From: Ischnura elegans
Lineage: Eukaryota; Arthropoda; Insecta; Odonata; Coenagrionidae
DNA: 64,000 nucleotides
Direction: 5' to 3'
Assembly (NCBI RefSeq): GCF_921293095.1
Contig: NC_060251.1
Location: 38,359,644 to 38,423,643, forward strand
In this document: positions 11,723-23,579 of the stretch, in pieces
Layout of the letters: every line of letters starts with the position of its first letter
How positions within the stretch are numbered: position 1 is the first letter of the stretch
The notes under the pieces: model-generated
The model's database searches: none
Told to the model about the DNA's origin: nothing
Seen by the model: the letters and a program-made list of their open reading frames with translations, nothing else
Translations under genes and position numbers: made by a program

Positions 11723-12983
11723 GATGCGTAAAGTTGTTCTTGCGAGTTGAGCCGTTTATTGAATCAATATTAACTATCAATCGAATAAGTTGGGCGAATT
11801 GTCCAATTGTTAATAGCACTGTTTCCCCAAAAAAATTCTGTGCTTTGAAATGCCCCGGTACTCCAATTTATTTCCTGTCTCTCTCTCATGATCTTTTATA
11901 CCATTGTTGGGTTGTCACCGGCGTTGAGACAATTTTCACTTCATCTGAGAAAAAGTCTGATTGTGTATGGTGTACTGATATTCTGCAGTAGTTTTTCATA
12001 GTGTTTAGTTATAGTTATTTCAATGAACTCAGTGCCGCGGAAAATAAAAGACTACGAGACCACTTCGAGTTGCATATCTTTGTCGCCTGTATTTTTCTCT
12101 ATACTCATGGAAAGATCTACGTTTGTAAAAATGCACTGTACTCTTTCTGCTGGTATACCTACAATGTGAAGGTCCCACATGCTGGCAGCAAAATTGTAGT
12201 TGACCCACGGCATCTTAAATGAATTTAATCCTTTCGCATGAAATGGCTTACGATTATTTTGCATGTTTCTATAGCGGAGTAATATTTTTTTCGCAGTGCC
12301 TCACTCAGTGGTACTTATTAATTATTTACTCGCTTCAGGCTAGATCAGTCAAAAAATTGTGATATCAGTTATTACTGCTGTAACATATATACCTATAAAA
12401 CCGAGGAAGTTGTGATAGGACGAGTAAATTCAATTGAAGAGATAACGGAGACGAAGGATGAAGACCTTGATATACTCAGCTGTATTCCGATGTCCATTGA
12501 TGGATAGAATGATGGGCGAGTGAATTGATCTCCGCATATCTATGTAAGTCGGAGCGTCTGCTTAATACTTTGTGAGTTACCTTAAGGGTATGTGAGGGAT
12601 TTTTACATCCCTAATGCAAATTTTATATGCAACGTAGATTTAATTTAAACACAATATCACATTGATCTATGTGACAAAAGTTAACTATCACCAAGATTTT
12701 ACGCCATGCATTCGTTCAACAATTAGTTAGACCCAAAGCTACTCAAATGCCTCAACTAATGGCGCATTAGAAAACTGATGATCAAGGCTCAGGTGTCGTC
12801 CAATAGGGTAGTTTCCTTCAGATAAGAACACGAAAGGCATTGATTGCGGTTCGTTACCCACCATTAGTGTATTCATAATATACAAATTATTTGGTTTTAG
12901 AAATCCCAGTTTAAACGAATGACAATGGTCAATTTTAACGGCATTTGAAAAAGGCCAGATTGGCGCCCATGCGATGCCACTCC

Positions 12984-13290
12984 ACGTGACGTCACAGGGA
13001 CCTAGTTTCTATACGAGTAGATACGAGTTTTACATCATCTGAGAATTCCAATGCATGCATGAGGCACAGAGCTCAGGGAAACATCTCTTAATAATCACCA
13101 ATTAAAACTGCCTATGGTCAGAAAGTTTCCTTCGTTTGATAGAGTATTAATAATCCTTATTTAAGCCAAGCGCTACCTGCTAGCAGCCTGCATCTCAGCG
13201 GCGCACACATCCTCGTCCTAAGGTCACCTCACTTTGCGACAGCGGGAACCAGAATAACGTCACACGGAATGACGGGTGAGAGAGGAAGAA
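12984..13290 (+). repeat. Left arm of ~300-bp inverted repeat
   Basis: Starts CCACGTGACGTCACAGGGAC and runs through CGCTACCTGCTAGCAGCC to AACGTCACACGG. The same sequence occurs in reverse complement at 16690-17008. The two arms enclose the non-LTR element at 13340-16240. Arm length and structure suggest a fold-back DNA element into which the retroelement inserted. No clear target duplication was found. Confidence 0.7.
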
Positions 13291-13355
13291 AATATTACTT
13301 GAATGGGGTCGTCGATTAAAGCCAAGAAGGAATTACTATTACAGTATTCGACCGA

Positions 13356-14818
13356 TTAAGGTAGGTTTCCATGGAGTAGTAAAGAAGTGATCTGGGAGCC
13401 TCCCTTTCCTTCCAGTGCTACCTTCTTCAACTCACTGTAAGGCCTACTCCCTTTCAATCTATCTAAAAATCCTATTCTTTTCCTTCCCCTGCCTCGTTTC
13501 CCTAACATTCTACCCTCTAACACCATTTTCAAAATCCCCTCCCCGCTAAGGATTCGCTCCATCCATACATTCTGTCTCCTCCGTACCTCATCTAAAAGCT
13601 GCCTCTCCTCGCCAACCATATCCAGCACTTCGTCGTTCCTTTTCCTCTCCGTCCATCTCACCTTCTCCATTCTTCTCCATACACACATCTCAAATGCCTC
13701 CAATCTTCTCTCGTCTTCTATCCTCAATGTCCACGTTTCCGCACCGTAGAGCGCTATACTCCAGATCAAACTCTTCACTAACCTTTTCTTTAAACTCTTA
13801 CGCAACGATCCTCTCAGAAGCTCCTTCCTGTTCATGAACGCCTCCTTTGCTAATGCAATTCTCTTCCTTATGTCCTTACTACTGTATCCGTTTTCCTCTA
13901 ACGTACTGCCTAAATAGTTGAATTGCTCAACCTGCTCAAGTTTTTCACCACCCACCCTTATCTTGAGTCTCACATTCCTCGCTCGTGATGCTTTACAAAA
14001 CCGCATAACCTTAGTTTTCTTGTGATTTATCCTCATCCCATACTCCTCGCAACGCTCATATAACGTATCCACTAGAGGCTGAAGTCCCCTCGCTGACTGG
14101 CTAATCAACGCCTGATCATCCGCGAATCTCACTGATTCGAACATCATTCCTCCTACTTACTCCAGCTTCTAACTCATCCCACTCTTCCCTTATCATCTCT
14201 TCAGCGTACACGTTAAAGAGCAGCGGCGAAAGAGGACAGCCTTACCTCACTCCTCGTCCCATTCTTGGCCACCCAGATTCTCCGTCCGCTACCCTCCTTG
14301 CGCAGTCTGGCCCATATACAGATTACGAATCAGTCGCCTATCTAACCAATCTACACTTATTTTCTTGAGAATATCCAATAACTTTTCCCAGTTCACCCTA
14401 TCAAACGCTTTCTCAAAATCCACAAAGCAGGCGTACACGTCCTGCTCATATTCTAGGTTCCTCTCGACGAGGGACCTCATTACTACTATTGCATCACGGT
14501 TGACTTCCCTTTTCTGAAACCAAACTGATCTTCGCCCAAATACTCGTTTGCCCTCGCCTCCATTCGTCTGTTCAATATCCTTAGTACCACTTTCGCCGCG
14601 TGCGATATTAGGCTAATAGTCCTGTAATATCCGCATTCCACAGCTTTCTTCTTTTTCGCTAACAGAATTAAAACCGTCTTCACGAAATCCTCCGGCCAAC
14701 ATCCCTCCTCATAGATCCTGCGTACTAGTTCGAAAAACCTTTTCTCACCTTCCTTCCCTAGATTCTTCAGAAGCTCACACGGGATATTGTCCACGCCTAC
14801 TGCTTTCCTGGCCTTCAT
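13356..14818 (-). pseudogene. LINE reverse transcriptase, broken into three frames
   Basis: Segments in order on the minus strand are: 14818-14486 with KAVGVDNIPCELLK and QFGFRKGKST; 14480-14289 with YACFVDFEKAFDRVNW; and 14147-13356 with the catalytic RFADDQ and the C-terminal LYGAETWTL and KRGRGRKR. These are reverse transcriptase palm and finger motifs in the usual order. Between the second and third segment, at least one shift and a stop interrupt the frame. The final 60 or so bases (CCATGGAAACCTACCTTAAT on the minus strand) are the conserved 3' end, which recurs at 56862-57010. Confidence 0.9.
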
Positions 14819-15229
14819 ATCACGAAGTGCTCTCTCTATTACCGAATCTTATATCTCTGGCCCAAGATTATCCTCCTCCATTGCAATTTCCTCTTCTAAA
14901 GTCAATATCTCCGGTCTGTTCCTTCCTTCATAGAGATCCTCCACGTATTCCTTCAATCTACTATGTACCTCTTCTCCCTTGCTTAGCATCCTTCCATCTT
15001 TAGCCTTAATTTTAGGCATGGTTTGTCTTTTTTTGCTGGCAGATAACGACTTAACTTTGCCATATAACGCGCCTACCTCTCCTTCCTTCTGAAACTTTCC
15101 ATTTCCTCACACTTGTCTTTCCCACCAAGCCTCCCTTGCTCTCTTAGTTTCACGTCGTAATCGATTTTTAATGTATCTATACATTCTTTTTCCCTGTTCT
15201 GTGTCCACGTTCTTCCACATCCTCCTCTC

Positions 15230-16240
15230 CTACATTTCCCTTATCATGTTCTCCGTTATCCACGGCTTCTTTTTCCTTGTACTGTCAGCGTAGCCAATTG
15301 ACTTCTCAGCCGCTTTGACTATTCCCGTTTTAATATTATCCCACCCTTTCTCTACAGTCTGTGTACCTACAGTCTCCCGGATACTATTTTCCACTAGTTC
15401 CTGATATTCTCTCATACTCCCCTTCAGCGCTTCTACATTCCATTTCCTCACCCTCCTGCCTTTCATGAGTCTTTTGAATCTTACGTTGCATTTCATAAGT
15501 ACTTGGTTGTGGTCTGAATCCGCATCTGCTGCTGGGAAGCTGCACGAGTTTTTAACACTATTCCTAAACCTCTGTCTTACCATGATGTAGTCTATTTGAT
15601 ATCTCCCCACATTCCCGGGACTTTTCCATGTGTACCTTCGCCCTTTATGATGATTGAACCACGTGTTTGTGATGAATAACTTTTTTCTCCTACAAAATTC
15701 TGCTGCTTTCTCATTCCTCTTGTTCCGAATTCCTATTCCAAATTCTCCTATTTTGTTTCCATCCCTCCCTTCCCCGACCGAAGCGTTCCAGTCCCCCATC
15801 ATTACCAGATTTTTCTACCTGGTGTGTCTCTAATTATTTCCTCGAGCTGTTCATACACCTCATCTATTTCTTCCTCCCTATGATTGCTGGTGGGCATGTT
15901 AACTTGGACCACCACAAGGTTGGTGGACCGCGCCTCAATTTCTACAACCATAATCCTATCGCTTACCTGGTCTATACCTACCACACGCTTACCCATCTTC
16001 CCATTTAATAATAAAGATACCCCTCGCTGGCTTTCCTCCCCTCCATTATGTATTACCCTACACCCATCACTCCAATAGTCCCCCCCATCCCTCCACCTCA
16101 CATCGCATAATCCTAAGATATCTATCCTCCCTTTATCCATTTCCCTTTTGATATTTTCTAACTTCCCCGCCCTCATCATAGGCCTTACATTCCACGTCCC
16201 TACATTTATAGCCGACTTCTTCTTCTCCATCTTCTTGGTA
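15230..16240 (-). pseudogene. LINE endonuclease domain, frameshifted
   Basis: On the minus strand the 5' part reads NVGTWNVRPMMRAGKLENIK, then ILGLCDVRW and GVSLLLN. These are the start and the glutamate-containing block of the exonuclease-endonuclease-phosphatase fold used by non-LTR elements to nick target DNA. After a frameshift at about 15802 it resumes with MMGDWNASVG, the GDWN/NA block, and ends with a conserved SDHNQVL (the SDH catalytic block). The residues needed for nicking are visible, but the frame break argues that this copy is dead. Confidence 0.85.
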
Positions 16241-16640
16241 GCAGAAATTTTGGATGACCCGTGGGTACAGAGGCTGAGGTTCTGCGGGTACATATATCCA
16301 GTGCCGAAAACCGGTTGCAGCTGAGGTGAAGTAACGGATGAAGTTTGGTATCGATGGAAAAAATCCCGATCTCACTTTCTATCCCATCTGAGGGAAAGGT
16401 TTCTCCCCAACTTATTGTATTTTGTTTTTATATATTGTATTTGGAGAGCACTGCAGAAGAAGTGACTTTGTAAGCAGTCACGCGCACGGGTGCATAGTTA
16501 AATACACCAAGGAATATAGTAGTGGTAAATTACAATTATTTATTTCAATATGGAAAAAATTCCACTCCATTGCGCTTGAACCTTCGGATTTTTGTCTCCA
16601 TGTTTCTGAGCTTCACCGCGTGGATTTTTCTTTATGACGA
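16241..16640. repeat. Repeat shared with the sequence upstream of the lipase gene
   Basis: Starting at GCAGAAATTTTGGATG, this block matches 45014-45345 for about 200 bases (CCGGTTGCAGC, GCGGATGAAGTTTGG region). A further part around 16540-16590 then matches 45256-45330 in reverse complement. It abuts the 5' end of the non-LTR element. It is an unclassified, internally rearranged repeat. Confidence 0.6.
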
Positions 16641-16689
16641 CAGTTTCTCCGGAATTCCAACCGCGACGGCTAAGTATGAATGCCGGGAA

Positions 16690-17008
16690 AAGCCCGTGTG
16701 ACGTCATTCTGGTTCCCGTTCTCGCTGAGGACAAGTGAGGTGACCTTGGGGCGAGGACATGTGCTCCTCTGCGATACAGGCTGCTAGCAGGTAGCAGAGT
16801 ACCCTGCTAGCAGGTAGCGCTTGGCTTAAATGAGGATTATTAATACGTTATCAAACCAAGGAAACTTTCCGACCATAGATAGTTTTAATAGGTGATTATT
16901 AAGAAATGTTCCCCGAGCTCTGTGCCTCACGCATGCATTGGTAATCTCAGACGATGTAAAACTCCTATCTACTCGTATAGAAACTAGGTCCCTGTGACGT
17001 CACGTGGA
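16690..17008 (-). repeat. Right arm of ~300-bp inverted repeat
   Basis: Reverse complement of the arm at 12984-13290. It differs by a duplicated CTGCTAGCAGGTAGC unit near 16785-16820 and scattered substitutions. It ends CACGTGGA at 17008, immediately before the Helitron helicase fragment. Confidence 0.7.
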
Positions 17009-17330
17009 CATAAAAAAATCGATTCCGGCAAGATTGTCCTCAGTACAGTTAACGCCGTCGGATCCCACCATGCGTTTTAATTTGACTCTAAGACAATTTC
17101 CCATTAAGGTTTCCCATGCGATGACTATTAACAAGGCTCAGGGTCAGATTTTGCAAAGAGTTGGCTTATTCCTGCCTGACCCTGTATTCTCTCATGGCCA
17201 ACTTTATGTAGCATTCTTTAGGGTAAGATCTTTTCAAAATATTTTTGTATATATTAAGGAAAACGCTAAACAAGTATTAACAAAGGATAGTGTAATTACT
17301 TCCAATGTTGTGTTTAAAGAGGCCATCTGA
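17004..17330 (+). pseudogene. Helitron Rep-helicase C-terminal fragment
   Basis: The translation contains LTLRQFPIKVSHAMTINKAQ, GQILQRVGLFLP and PVFSHGQLYVAF, then VRSFQNIFVY and a terminal NVVFKEAI with a stop. These are the last helicase motifs of Pif1-like Helitron proteins (INKAQGQ, the HGQLYVA(F/L)SR motif, and the NVVY/FKE end). The usual S before RV is F here. Only about 95 residues of a protein of well over 1000 remain. The ATG lies in unrelated sequence, so this is a fragment and not a gene. Confidence 0.88.
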
Positions 17331-17419
17331 CCTCAATTTGTACATGAACATTGAAATTAAATTTGTACATAAGACCCTTCCTTTTTCCAGCCTTTATATC
17401 AACTCACCAACCTGTCTGT

Positions 17420-17800
17420 TTGTCTGTTTGTTTGTCTGTTTGTCTGGTACAAATCTTGTAACTGAAATTTGACTCACTTCCTGTGAAGCAAAAACGCTGA
17501 AATTTTGCACACTTCTTCATTTCCGATGACAATACATGAAAATATAACTTTTTCTCTCCAACCCCCCTTTAACCACCCCCCAGTCAACCTATAGCCCCCC
17601 AAAACATGTTTTAGCTAATTATGATCTTCATATATTTATTAACAATTGTAAGGTTTTGTAAATGTTTGAATATTGTTTTACCGTTACATAAAACGTACGG
17701 GGTGGCATTTTTAACATAGGGGGGGTGGCATTTTTAACATAGGGGTAGGCATTTAAAAGCATAGGGGTGGCATTTTGAAACATAGGGGGCTTACCATTCA
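17420..17800. repeat. Short tandem repeats behind the Helitron fragment
   Basis: At 17418-17446 CTGTTTGT repeats several times. At 17698-17790 a unit like GGGGTGGCATTTTTAACATA recurs four times with decay. Both lie in the presumed 3' non-coding part of the Helitron remnant. Confidence 0.6.
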
Positions 17801-18980
17801 CTGAAAATTTAATAAATATAGTGACTTTTTTAATACGTCACTTTTGGTTTTTCGGGGTCACTGAGTTTTTTTGCTTTGTGTCATATATAAACGTTGCTCA
17901 TCCCCTGTAATCTAAATATAAAGGCTGGTTTTTAAAAAATATTTTTTTATAAGAGCTTATTTTCTACATTTTAAAATTAGAAACGCGCCTAACCCTCTGT
18001 TAACCTGCATTAAAAAGAGCGGGGGAAGCCCGCTGGGAGCGGGCGCATCACGCTCGTACTATTTACCCAAGAAGGCTATCAATGAAAGCTATGAGTTTTT
18101 AATCAATGTCCGTTGCGTAGGTACCAAAATCTGGATTGAAGCGCTCCGTTAGTCACCTGGCTACGGCAGCATTTCCTTGAACGGAGTCTTTCGCTCAAGG
18201 TCGCGCCTGTTTGAGACAACACCACGCAAGGAAGTTCATTCGCCTTGGTCGGGCATTGAACTCATAAACACCCTTTAACTTATGCCGATTTCTTTCGCGC
18301 TTGGTAGGTTAATTTGTTAAGGTTAATGAAATAGAAGCTAGATGAGCGAGCCAATTTTCCTTTACGAGTATAAAAATAAGTCGCATAACAGAAATAAAAC
18401 CGGTTCATGAAAGTGCCATAAGGCTTTGACTTCAAGTGAAAATTCTAATTAGACCATTCATAAAATATTCTTTTTTATAGCGACTATTCGTGTTTCCAAA
18501 TCGCAGGTAAGCTTTAAATTATTTTTTTCAAAATTATAGTTGCTTCTATACTTCAATGTGAGTTGTAAAAACTGTAAAGAAAACACTACTTTTCAACGGA
18601 GATACCTGAAAAATTTCCAGGCCCAAACCTATTACATATTTTACTAATAAAAAATGTGAAAATTAACACAATCTGTAACAGAAATTTTTTAGATGATAAA
18701 ATTAAGAATTACTTGGAATTCGATTTTTTGCTCTTACCACAAACAAGATAGGAGTCTATTGTTTTGGAAATTTTTATGAGAATGGTCGATTCTTGAATCA
18801 GTAGTTATTAAACATAATACCACCTTGGATACCAATTGATACATATCTTATGATATAAATTTTATAAGTAGACATAATTTGGGATTTATTGATAGTGATA
18901 GAAGAATACCTTCAAAGTACCCTCATCCCGAATTCGTTTTCTGGCAATTTTATCCTTTGCTCCCTCCCTTTCAAAGCGCT
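17800..18980. other. Gene-free stretch with one GC-rich double hairpin
   Basis: I see no coding region here. At 18018-18058 two adjacent short hairpins occur (GCGGG-GGAA-GCCCGC and GAGCG-GGCGCATCA-CGCTC), followed by GTACTA. This resembles a Helitron 3' end, but the expected CTRR end is not exact. The rest is AT-rich with no recognised motif. Confidence 0.35.
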
Positions 18981-18984
18981 GTTA

Positions 18985-19434
18985 CTTTCCTTTAAAATAA
19001 ATAAATAATAAATAAACTTTATTGGCTCTAGGAATCCTTTCCTTTGGAGCCTAAATAAATACATAATAATAAACACTCAGACTGAGAAGGTTAACATAAA
19101 AAAAAGAAGAAGTCATCAAACACTAAACCAACCAACTCAAACAACCACCTTTATACAGATTTCCAATAACATGAAACAAAATCAAAAACCATACAAAAAA
19201 CATACAAACCAAAAATTGCAAGTTGCAGACGCTTATATAAATTCAGTTATCATAAAAATAAAAAGAAAACAAAGACTTTTTGAAATTATTGAATCCTGAG
19301 ATATTTTTTAATTCTTGGGGAATCGAATTCCATACATGGCATGAATTAATATAAAATGAATTTTGGTACATGGTTGTTTTATGAATAGGTACAATTAATT
19401 TATTTTTATTTCTTGTTAATCTTGTTTTTTTCAT
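18985..19434 (-). mobile_element. CR1/jockey-superfamily LINE 3' end
   Basis: On the minus strand the 63-residue frame 19434-19243 reads like the last part of a LINE reverse transcriptase ORF (CHVWNSIPQELK, FNNFKKSLFSF), where family members end HLWNSLP...F+KSL. It is followed by a 3' untranslated part (TTTAGGCTCCAAAGGAAAGG, GAGCCAATAAAGTTTATT) and a terminal ATTT/TTTA simple repeat at 18985-19020. The copy is 5'-truncated. The exact clade is uncertain. Confidence 0.7.
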
Positions 19435-19574
19435 TAAGTTATCTAAGTTATGGAAAAGGAAGTTGAAAGGAAGTTCCTTTCAACTTCCTTTTCCATTTAT
19501 TTCTGTTCCTTTCCCTCTCTACCTCCCAATTTCAACCAACGCCCTTGAAGATAATCGCTGGCTATAAAACAGCT

Positions 19575-19858
19575 GCTCACCTTCGCCATCTCCTGTGGGG
19601 AGAAGGAGGATCCGGGGGAACCGGGGGTCCGGACCCCCCCACCCGAAATATAAAAATAAAATCATTTTCCTTCATAAAAGAAAACAAAATGTTGAAAAAT
19701 CATGAATTTACAAAATATTTCTTTAACAAACGAAGCTTTTTCCATTATGAAGTGTTCAAATTAGTCTAAAACCCATTACTTAGTATCCCGTTTTTCAAAA
19801 ATTTTCCCCCCTACTTTTGGACCTCCCCCGAGCGACATTCCTGGCTACGCCACTGGTG
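19575..19858 (-). mobile_element. Short repeat ending CCAGTGGCGTAGCCAGGA
   Basis: The minus strand starts CACCAGTGGCGTAGCCAGGA and contains poly-G/poly-C blocks (GGGGGTCCGGACCCCCC at 19624-19640). Related termini occur at 35239 and 41351. This is a widespread arthropod non-autonomous repeat type. It is non-coding. Confidence 0.5.
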
Positions 19859-19872
19859 ATCCACGTTAAAAA

Positions 19873-20145
19873 TAGCGAGCAGTGATTGAGTTCTTGATTG
19901 CAGAGAAAGAAACTGTGGAAAATATCCATAGTGCAGTGTACGGAGATTTTGTGGAGGTTTTTGTGCTGTGTATGGAGATTGTCCTGTCGATACACAGTTG
20001 GGAGGTGGGCGAAGAGAGTGAAGGCGTCAGAAAGTGCATCAACTCAACTCCAAGATCTGCCGCGTTCCGGGCGTCCTGTCAGTGCCACCACTCCAGACAT
20101 GGTGAGGCGCGTGAAAAAGGTCTGGTTCTGAATCAGTCGCATCTA
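19873..20145 (+). pseudogene. mariner transposase N-terminal fragment
   Basis: Two overlapping frames together cover the helix-turn-helix DNA-binding part of a mariner transposase. One carries IEFLIAEKETVENIHS; the other carries TVGRWAKRVKASES, LQDLPRSGRPVSAT and DMVRRVKKVW. The (S/T)GRP hook between the two helix-turn-helix halves is clear. Frameshifts separate the parts. The catalytic domain and the inverted repeats are absent, so it cannot transpose. Confidence 0.85.
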
Positions 20146-20159
20146 TTGTGCAATCAGTG

Positions 20160-22537
20160 AGGTGTTCATTTCGTGCGGTAAATGCTGGTTCAAGACCTTG
20201 GCTTGGCCTAGTGCGTCTACTACCTACGTCAGATTCAGGAGAAGAAGACGTTGGTAACCATTATCAATACCGAATGCGATAGATAGTTTCTGTTTTACAG
20301 AACTTCACGTTTTCCACTGCTCCAACCAGCTTCGTGTTTAGTTCTTGATCACTCATGCTGAGATAGACACTATACGGCCGATAAAATACCGGCAAAACCT
20401 AGTCCAGCGCACACAGTGTGACTGTTTTACAACTATCGTTGCAAACCAGTTGCGCGCGCAACTGTTTTGTGACCTAGACTTAGACCATGTAAGAACTTTA
20501 CTTAAATGGTCTAAGGACCTAGACAATGTATTAAAGTGTGGAGGCGCACACGACGCGACTGGTTTTTGACGACCTCAAACCAGTCTGAAACCAGTCACAT
20601 ACAACCGTGGGCCCGCGGTTGCAGTTGCGATGCAGACTTCAGTTGCAAGAGACTACGTGGTGTTTTGGTTCAATTGGACATTTGTTCCATAAAATAAGCT
20701 TTCAAATTCCGCAAACAGCATTAAAAAATATGCCGTCTTGACCGAGATATCTCGAAAAGGTTGAAAATCGTATTTGCCGGTGACATAATCAAGCCGGCCC
20801 TGTTGGGCCTCCAGCGAGCTGTAAGTGTGGGAAGGTTAGTCCGATTTGATGCCAAATAGGATGTCCTAAGTACGGAATAATCCTGGAGGGGGGACTTTAC
20901 ACCCTCTTATTCAGCTATGCCACTATAAATAATAGTGTTCTGTTATTTGAAATTTTATGTAAACATGTCATCGAGCAGAAGTGTTTTATACAACGAATAC
21001 AGTGTTATGTTTAAGTAAAGGCACAAAACCGTACATGAATAAACGTTATAAACTTACAAACACATTTAAATGAGGTTCTACTGCTGAAAGAAATGTCTAA
21101 TTTTCTTTTGGACAGTCCTTTCTTGCTTTGAGCCGGATTTTGTTGGCGTTATACATAAAGATTTATCGATGCTTACATTTTAAGTTTGACGACACTTACT
21201 GTTAGAAACGAATGACGTTGTATCTGTGTTGACGTTTCCGCCGAGGCTTCATTAACAAAGTTGTAATGGAATTCCGATTCCGTGGCCATTCGGAATCAAC
21301 CGCTCGTAATGCATTGCAATCGGAATGGAGGCGCTCACTCGGAAACCACATTTGATAAAGGAACTCGGTGGAGAGAAGGGAAGAATAGGTAAACATGATA
21401 AAATATTTCTCATTTGCTCTCATAATTTTAAAGAAATCGACACGACAAAATTCCCGCCCACTTTTCTTGAGTTGGTGGCGTCATTTAAGTATCGGATCAC
21501 TAAATCGTTGAGAGAGAACCGCTCATTGAAAAAAGGGATTCCGCACGAGACTGAATACAGCAATTAACACTCGAGGTCGATGCGTTTGGAGCAGGGGTAG
21601 CTGATACGCAATGACCCGATCGGTCGGAGCCAGTGGCATAATCATCTTATGTGTGAAAGGGTGAACGTAGATATTTTGTCGTCAAAAGCTTGAGAAGTAG
21701 GTGACGGATAATGAACGAAAACATATGGGCCGCCTTTTTTAAAAGTTTTTATTTACTCACTTTGCTCTTTGTTGTCGTTAAATATTGCAACTCAATTTTA
21801 ACAAACTTTCAGGTTAACTATGCTGCTGAAATAGTAAGGATAATTTAGTTACAGATGGCAATGCTATATTCTAACAGTTTTTTATGATTGGAACTGTATC
21901 TATTTATTTTTATTCAGAATTTAAAATTCAATGTGGAGATTAGTTCTTATAATGGCCACGAAAATCCGATGGCGGTGCTGCGATCATTAAAAGGAAGAAG
22001 TTTAGATAATTACAGCAAAAAATTAGTGTGCATCAAAGCTTATTAAATACAGTTGATGGAACTAAAAATTAATGGAGCTAAAATAGCAAATTTTTAAGAA
22101 AGGAAAAAGGAATTGGAATATAAAGTGAAATAGACAAAAACGGAAGGGATAAAAAGTGATTTATACAAAAGTCATGACAAGAAAAGAAAAATATAAGAAA
22201 TAATATTGCAGTATAAAAATATTTTTTTATAAAATACAAAGTTTTTCTCACGAACTAAAAATGAGTTAAAAAATGCATGCGCCTTGAAGTAGCTACTCCA
22301 GTGAGTGCAAACTATCTAGTGCTGATGTGAAGTTTAAGTAGAGTGTTATAATGGAACATGCGCCTAACGTTTTCCTCTATAAATGAAAAAATGAACTTTG
22401 AGACGTTTTAGGCTATTAGAATATTAATTTTACTTTTTTAATCCGCGAGAAATATCTTGTTTCATTGAAAATATATTTTATGTTGTAATATTTTGAAATT
22501 CATCATAGTCGACAGCGAGAAATATTGAAAAGCAAGC
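20160..22537. other. Gene-free stretch before copy B
   Basis: I see no recognisable gene or RNA. The part 20340-20650 has many CAACTG / ACCAGT motifs, suggesting an old DNA element. The part 21780-21990 resembles the insertion at 5690-5880. If the tandem layout were complete, a lipase gene body would lie upstream of here in this slot, but I found no further lipase exon. Confidence 0.4.
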
Positions 22538-22585
22538 CCATTCATGCAATCATTGTCTCTCTCAATCTATTCCAATGTCACTTAC

Positions 22586-22744
22586 GGGAAACGTTACTCC
22601 ATTCAAAATCTGCTTCAAGTAAGTCACGGATAGCTCTATTCTGGCCAGGAATATACTCTCAAGGCTGCATCTTGAAACGGCAATGAGTGCAAGGAGCACA
22701 ATACAGACTGCCGCAGTGTTCATAGTTCCCCCTCCGGCCTTCAT
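22586..22744 (-). CDS. Orphan phospholipase B-like first exon (signal peptide)
   Basis: The minus-strand frame begins with a start at 22744 (or 22723) and reads a classic secretion signal, MNTAAVCIVLLALIAVS, then about 30 residues ending LKQILNGVTFP. It stops at a GT donor (gtaagt, 22580-22585). Exon 1 of the lipase gene at 44716-44868 has the same plan: signal peptide, then VLNGPSLP, then gtaag, both in phase 0. From the second ATG it is 138 bases, the same as the decayed copy at 46250-46387. I found no matching downstream exons between here and base 1. It may be an orphan exon, or the start of a gene whose body was replaced by transposons. Confidence 0.55.
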
Positions 22745-23579
22745 TTGGGACGAAGACTAGTGCCCTGTTGGGTTCTTTTTAATAGCCCTCGGGCGGTATC
22801 TTGTGTACCAACTGAGGCAGATTGCTTATCGTTCAGGTAAATATGGGCCTCATTTGTTTTCTGTCCCGCTAGTGACCCAAATTTTCTTGCCTTTTCCACT
22901 ACATATGAATCGCGAGTATGCAAAGTCTAATAAACAAAACAGAAATGATTGGCAGGGAATTATGAAGTATCGGCAACTATCTGGTTAGCTTCCCCTTGAA
23001 TAAAATTATGATAATTCCTAAAGCTACCCAACAGCTACTCCAATTTTACCATACGCTCTGATATGTTTGATATTGTTTTCCTTCCTTGGGAGGTATGCTT
23101 CTATGAAAAATTCCTGGTCATTGCTGAACTAGATGCAGTACGAAATCAATGGGTACATTCGGTGAAATGACAGTCACATTATAGTGTGATTGAAATGATC
23201 ATTTCTGGCAACGTGATGCTTACTCTGCTGAACTAATAGGAATAAAATTAATTTTCTATGAGCCTGCCAGGGGTCTCTAAATAAAATCCTTCATATCCAA
23301 CGAAAAACGTTAGCCACATGTTCCGCTATAACTCTCAATGTATACTCAACATAAATGCAGTACCTGATAAGTGTGCACGGTTACTGGAGTAGCTGTTATT
23401 GAGGTTTATAGTAGAACACGAGCCCCATGTTTTTCGACGTATGCGAAGCAATTCATTTACAGTCTGTCAGAATTATAGGAAATTTATTTTTCCTTTTTAG
23501 TTCGCGAGATAAACGTTGTTTATTATAAAAAACATTTTATGTTGTAATGATGTTTCTTTCGATGATAATGATATTGCGA

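Larger units (their letters stand above)
13340..16240 (-). mobile_element. Non-LTR retrotransposon with endonuclease and reverse transcriptase remnants
   Basis: Read on the minus strand it carries an apurinic-type endonuclease domain, then a reverse transcriptase with FADD, then a long C-terminal region containing LYGAETWTL. That order and these motifs are typical of RTE/CR1-like arthropod elements; I leave the clade open. Frameshifts and stops break it into at least five open frames. A second, more damaged copy lies at 37130-39215 on the opposite strand, and short 3' pieces lie at 236-450, 23580-23990, 47225-47450, 56440-56545 and 56862-57010. Confidence 0.9.
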
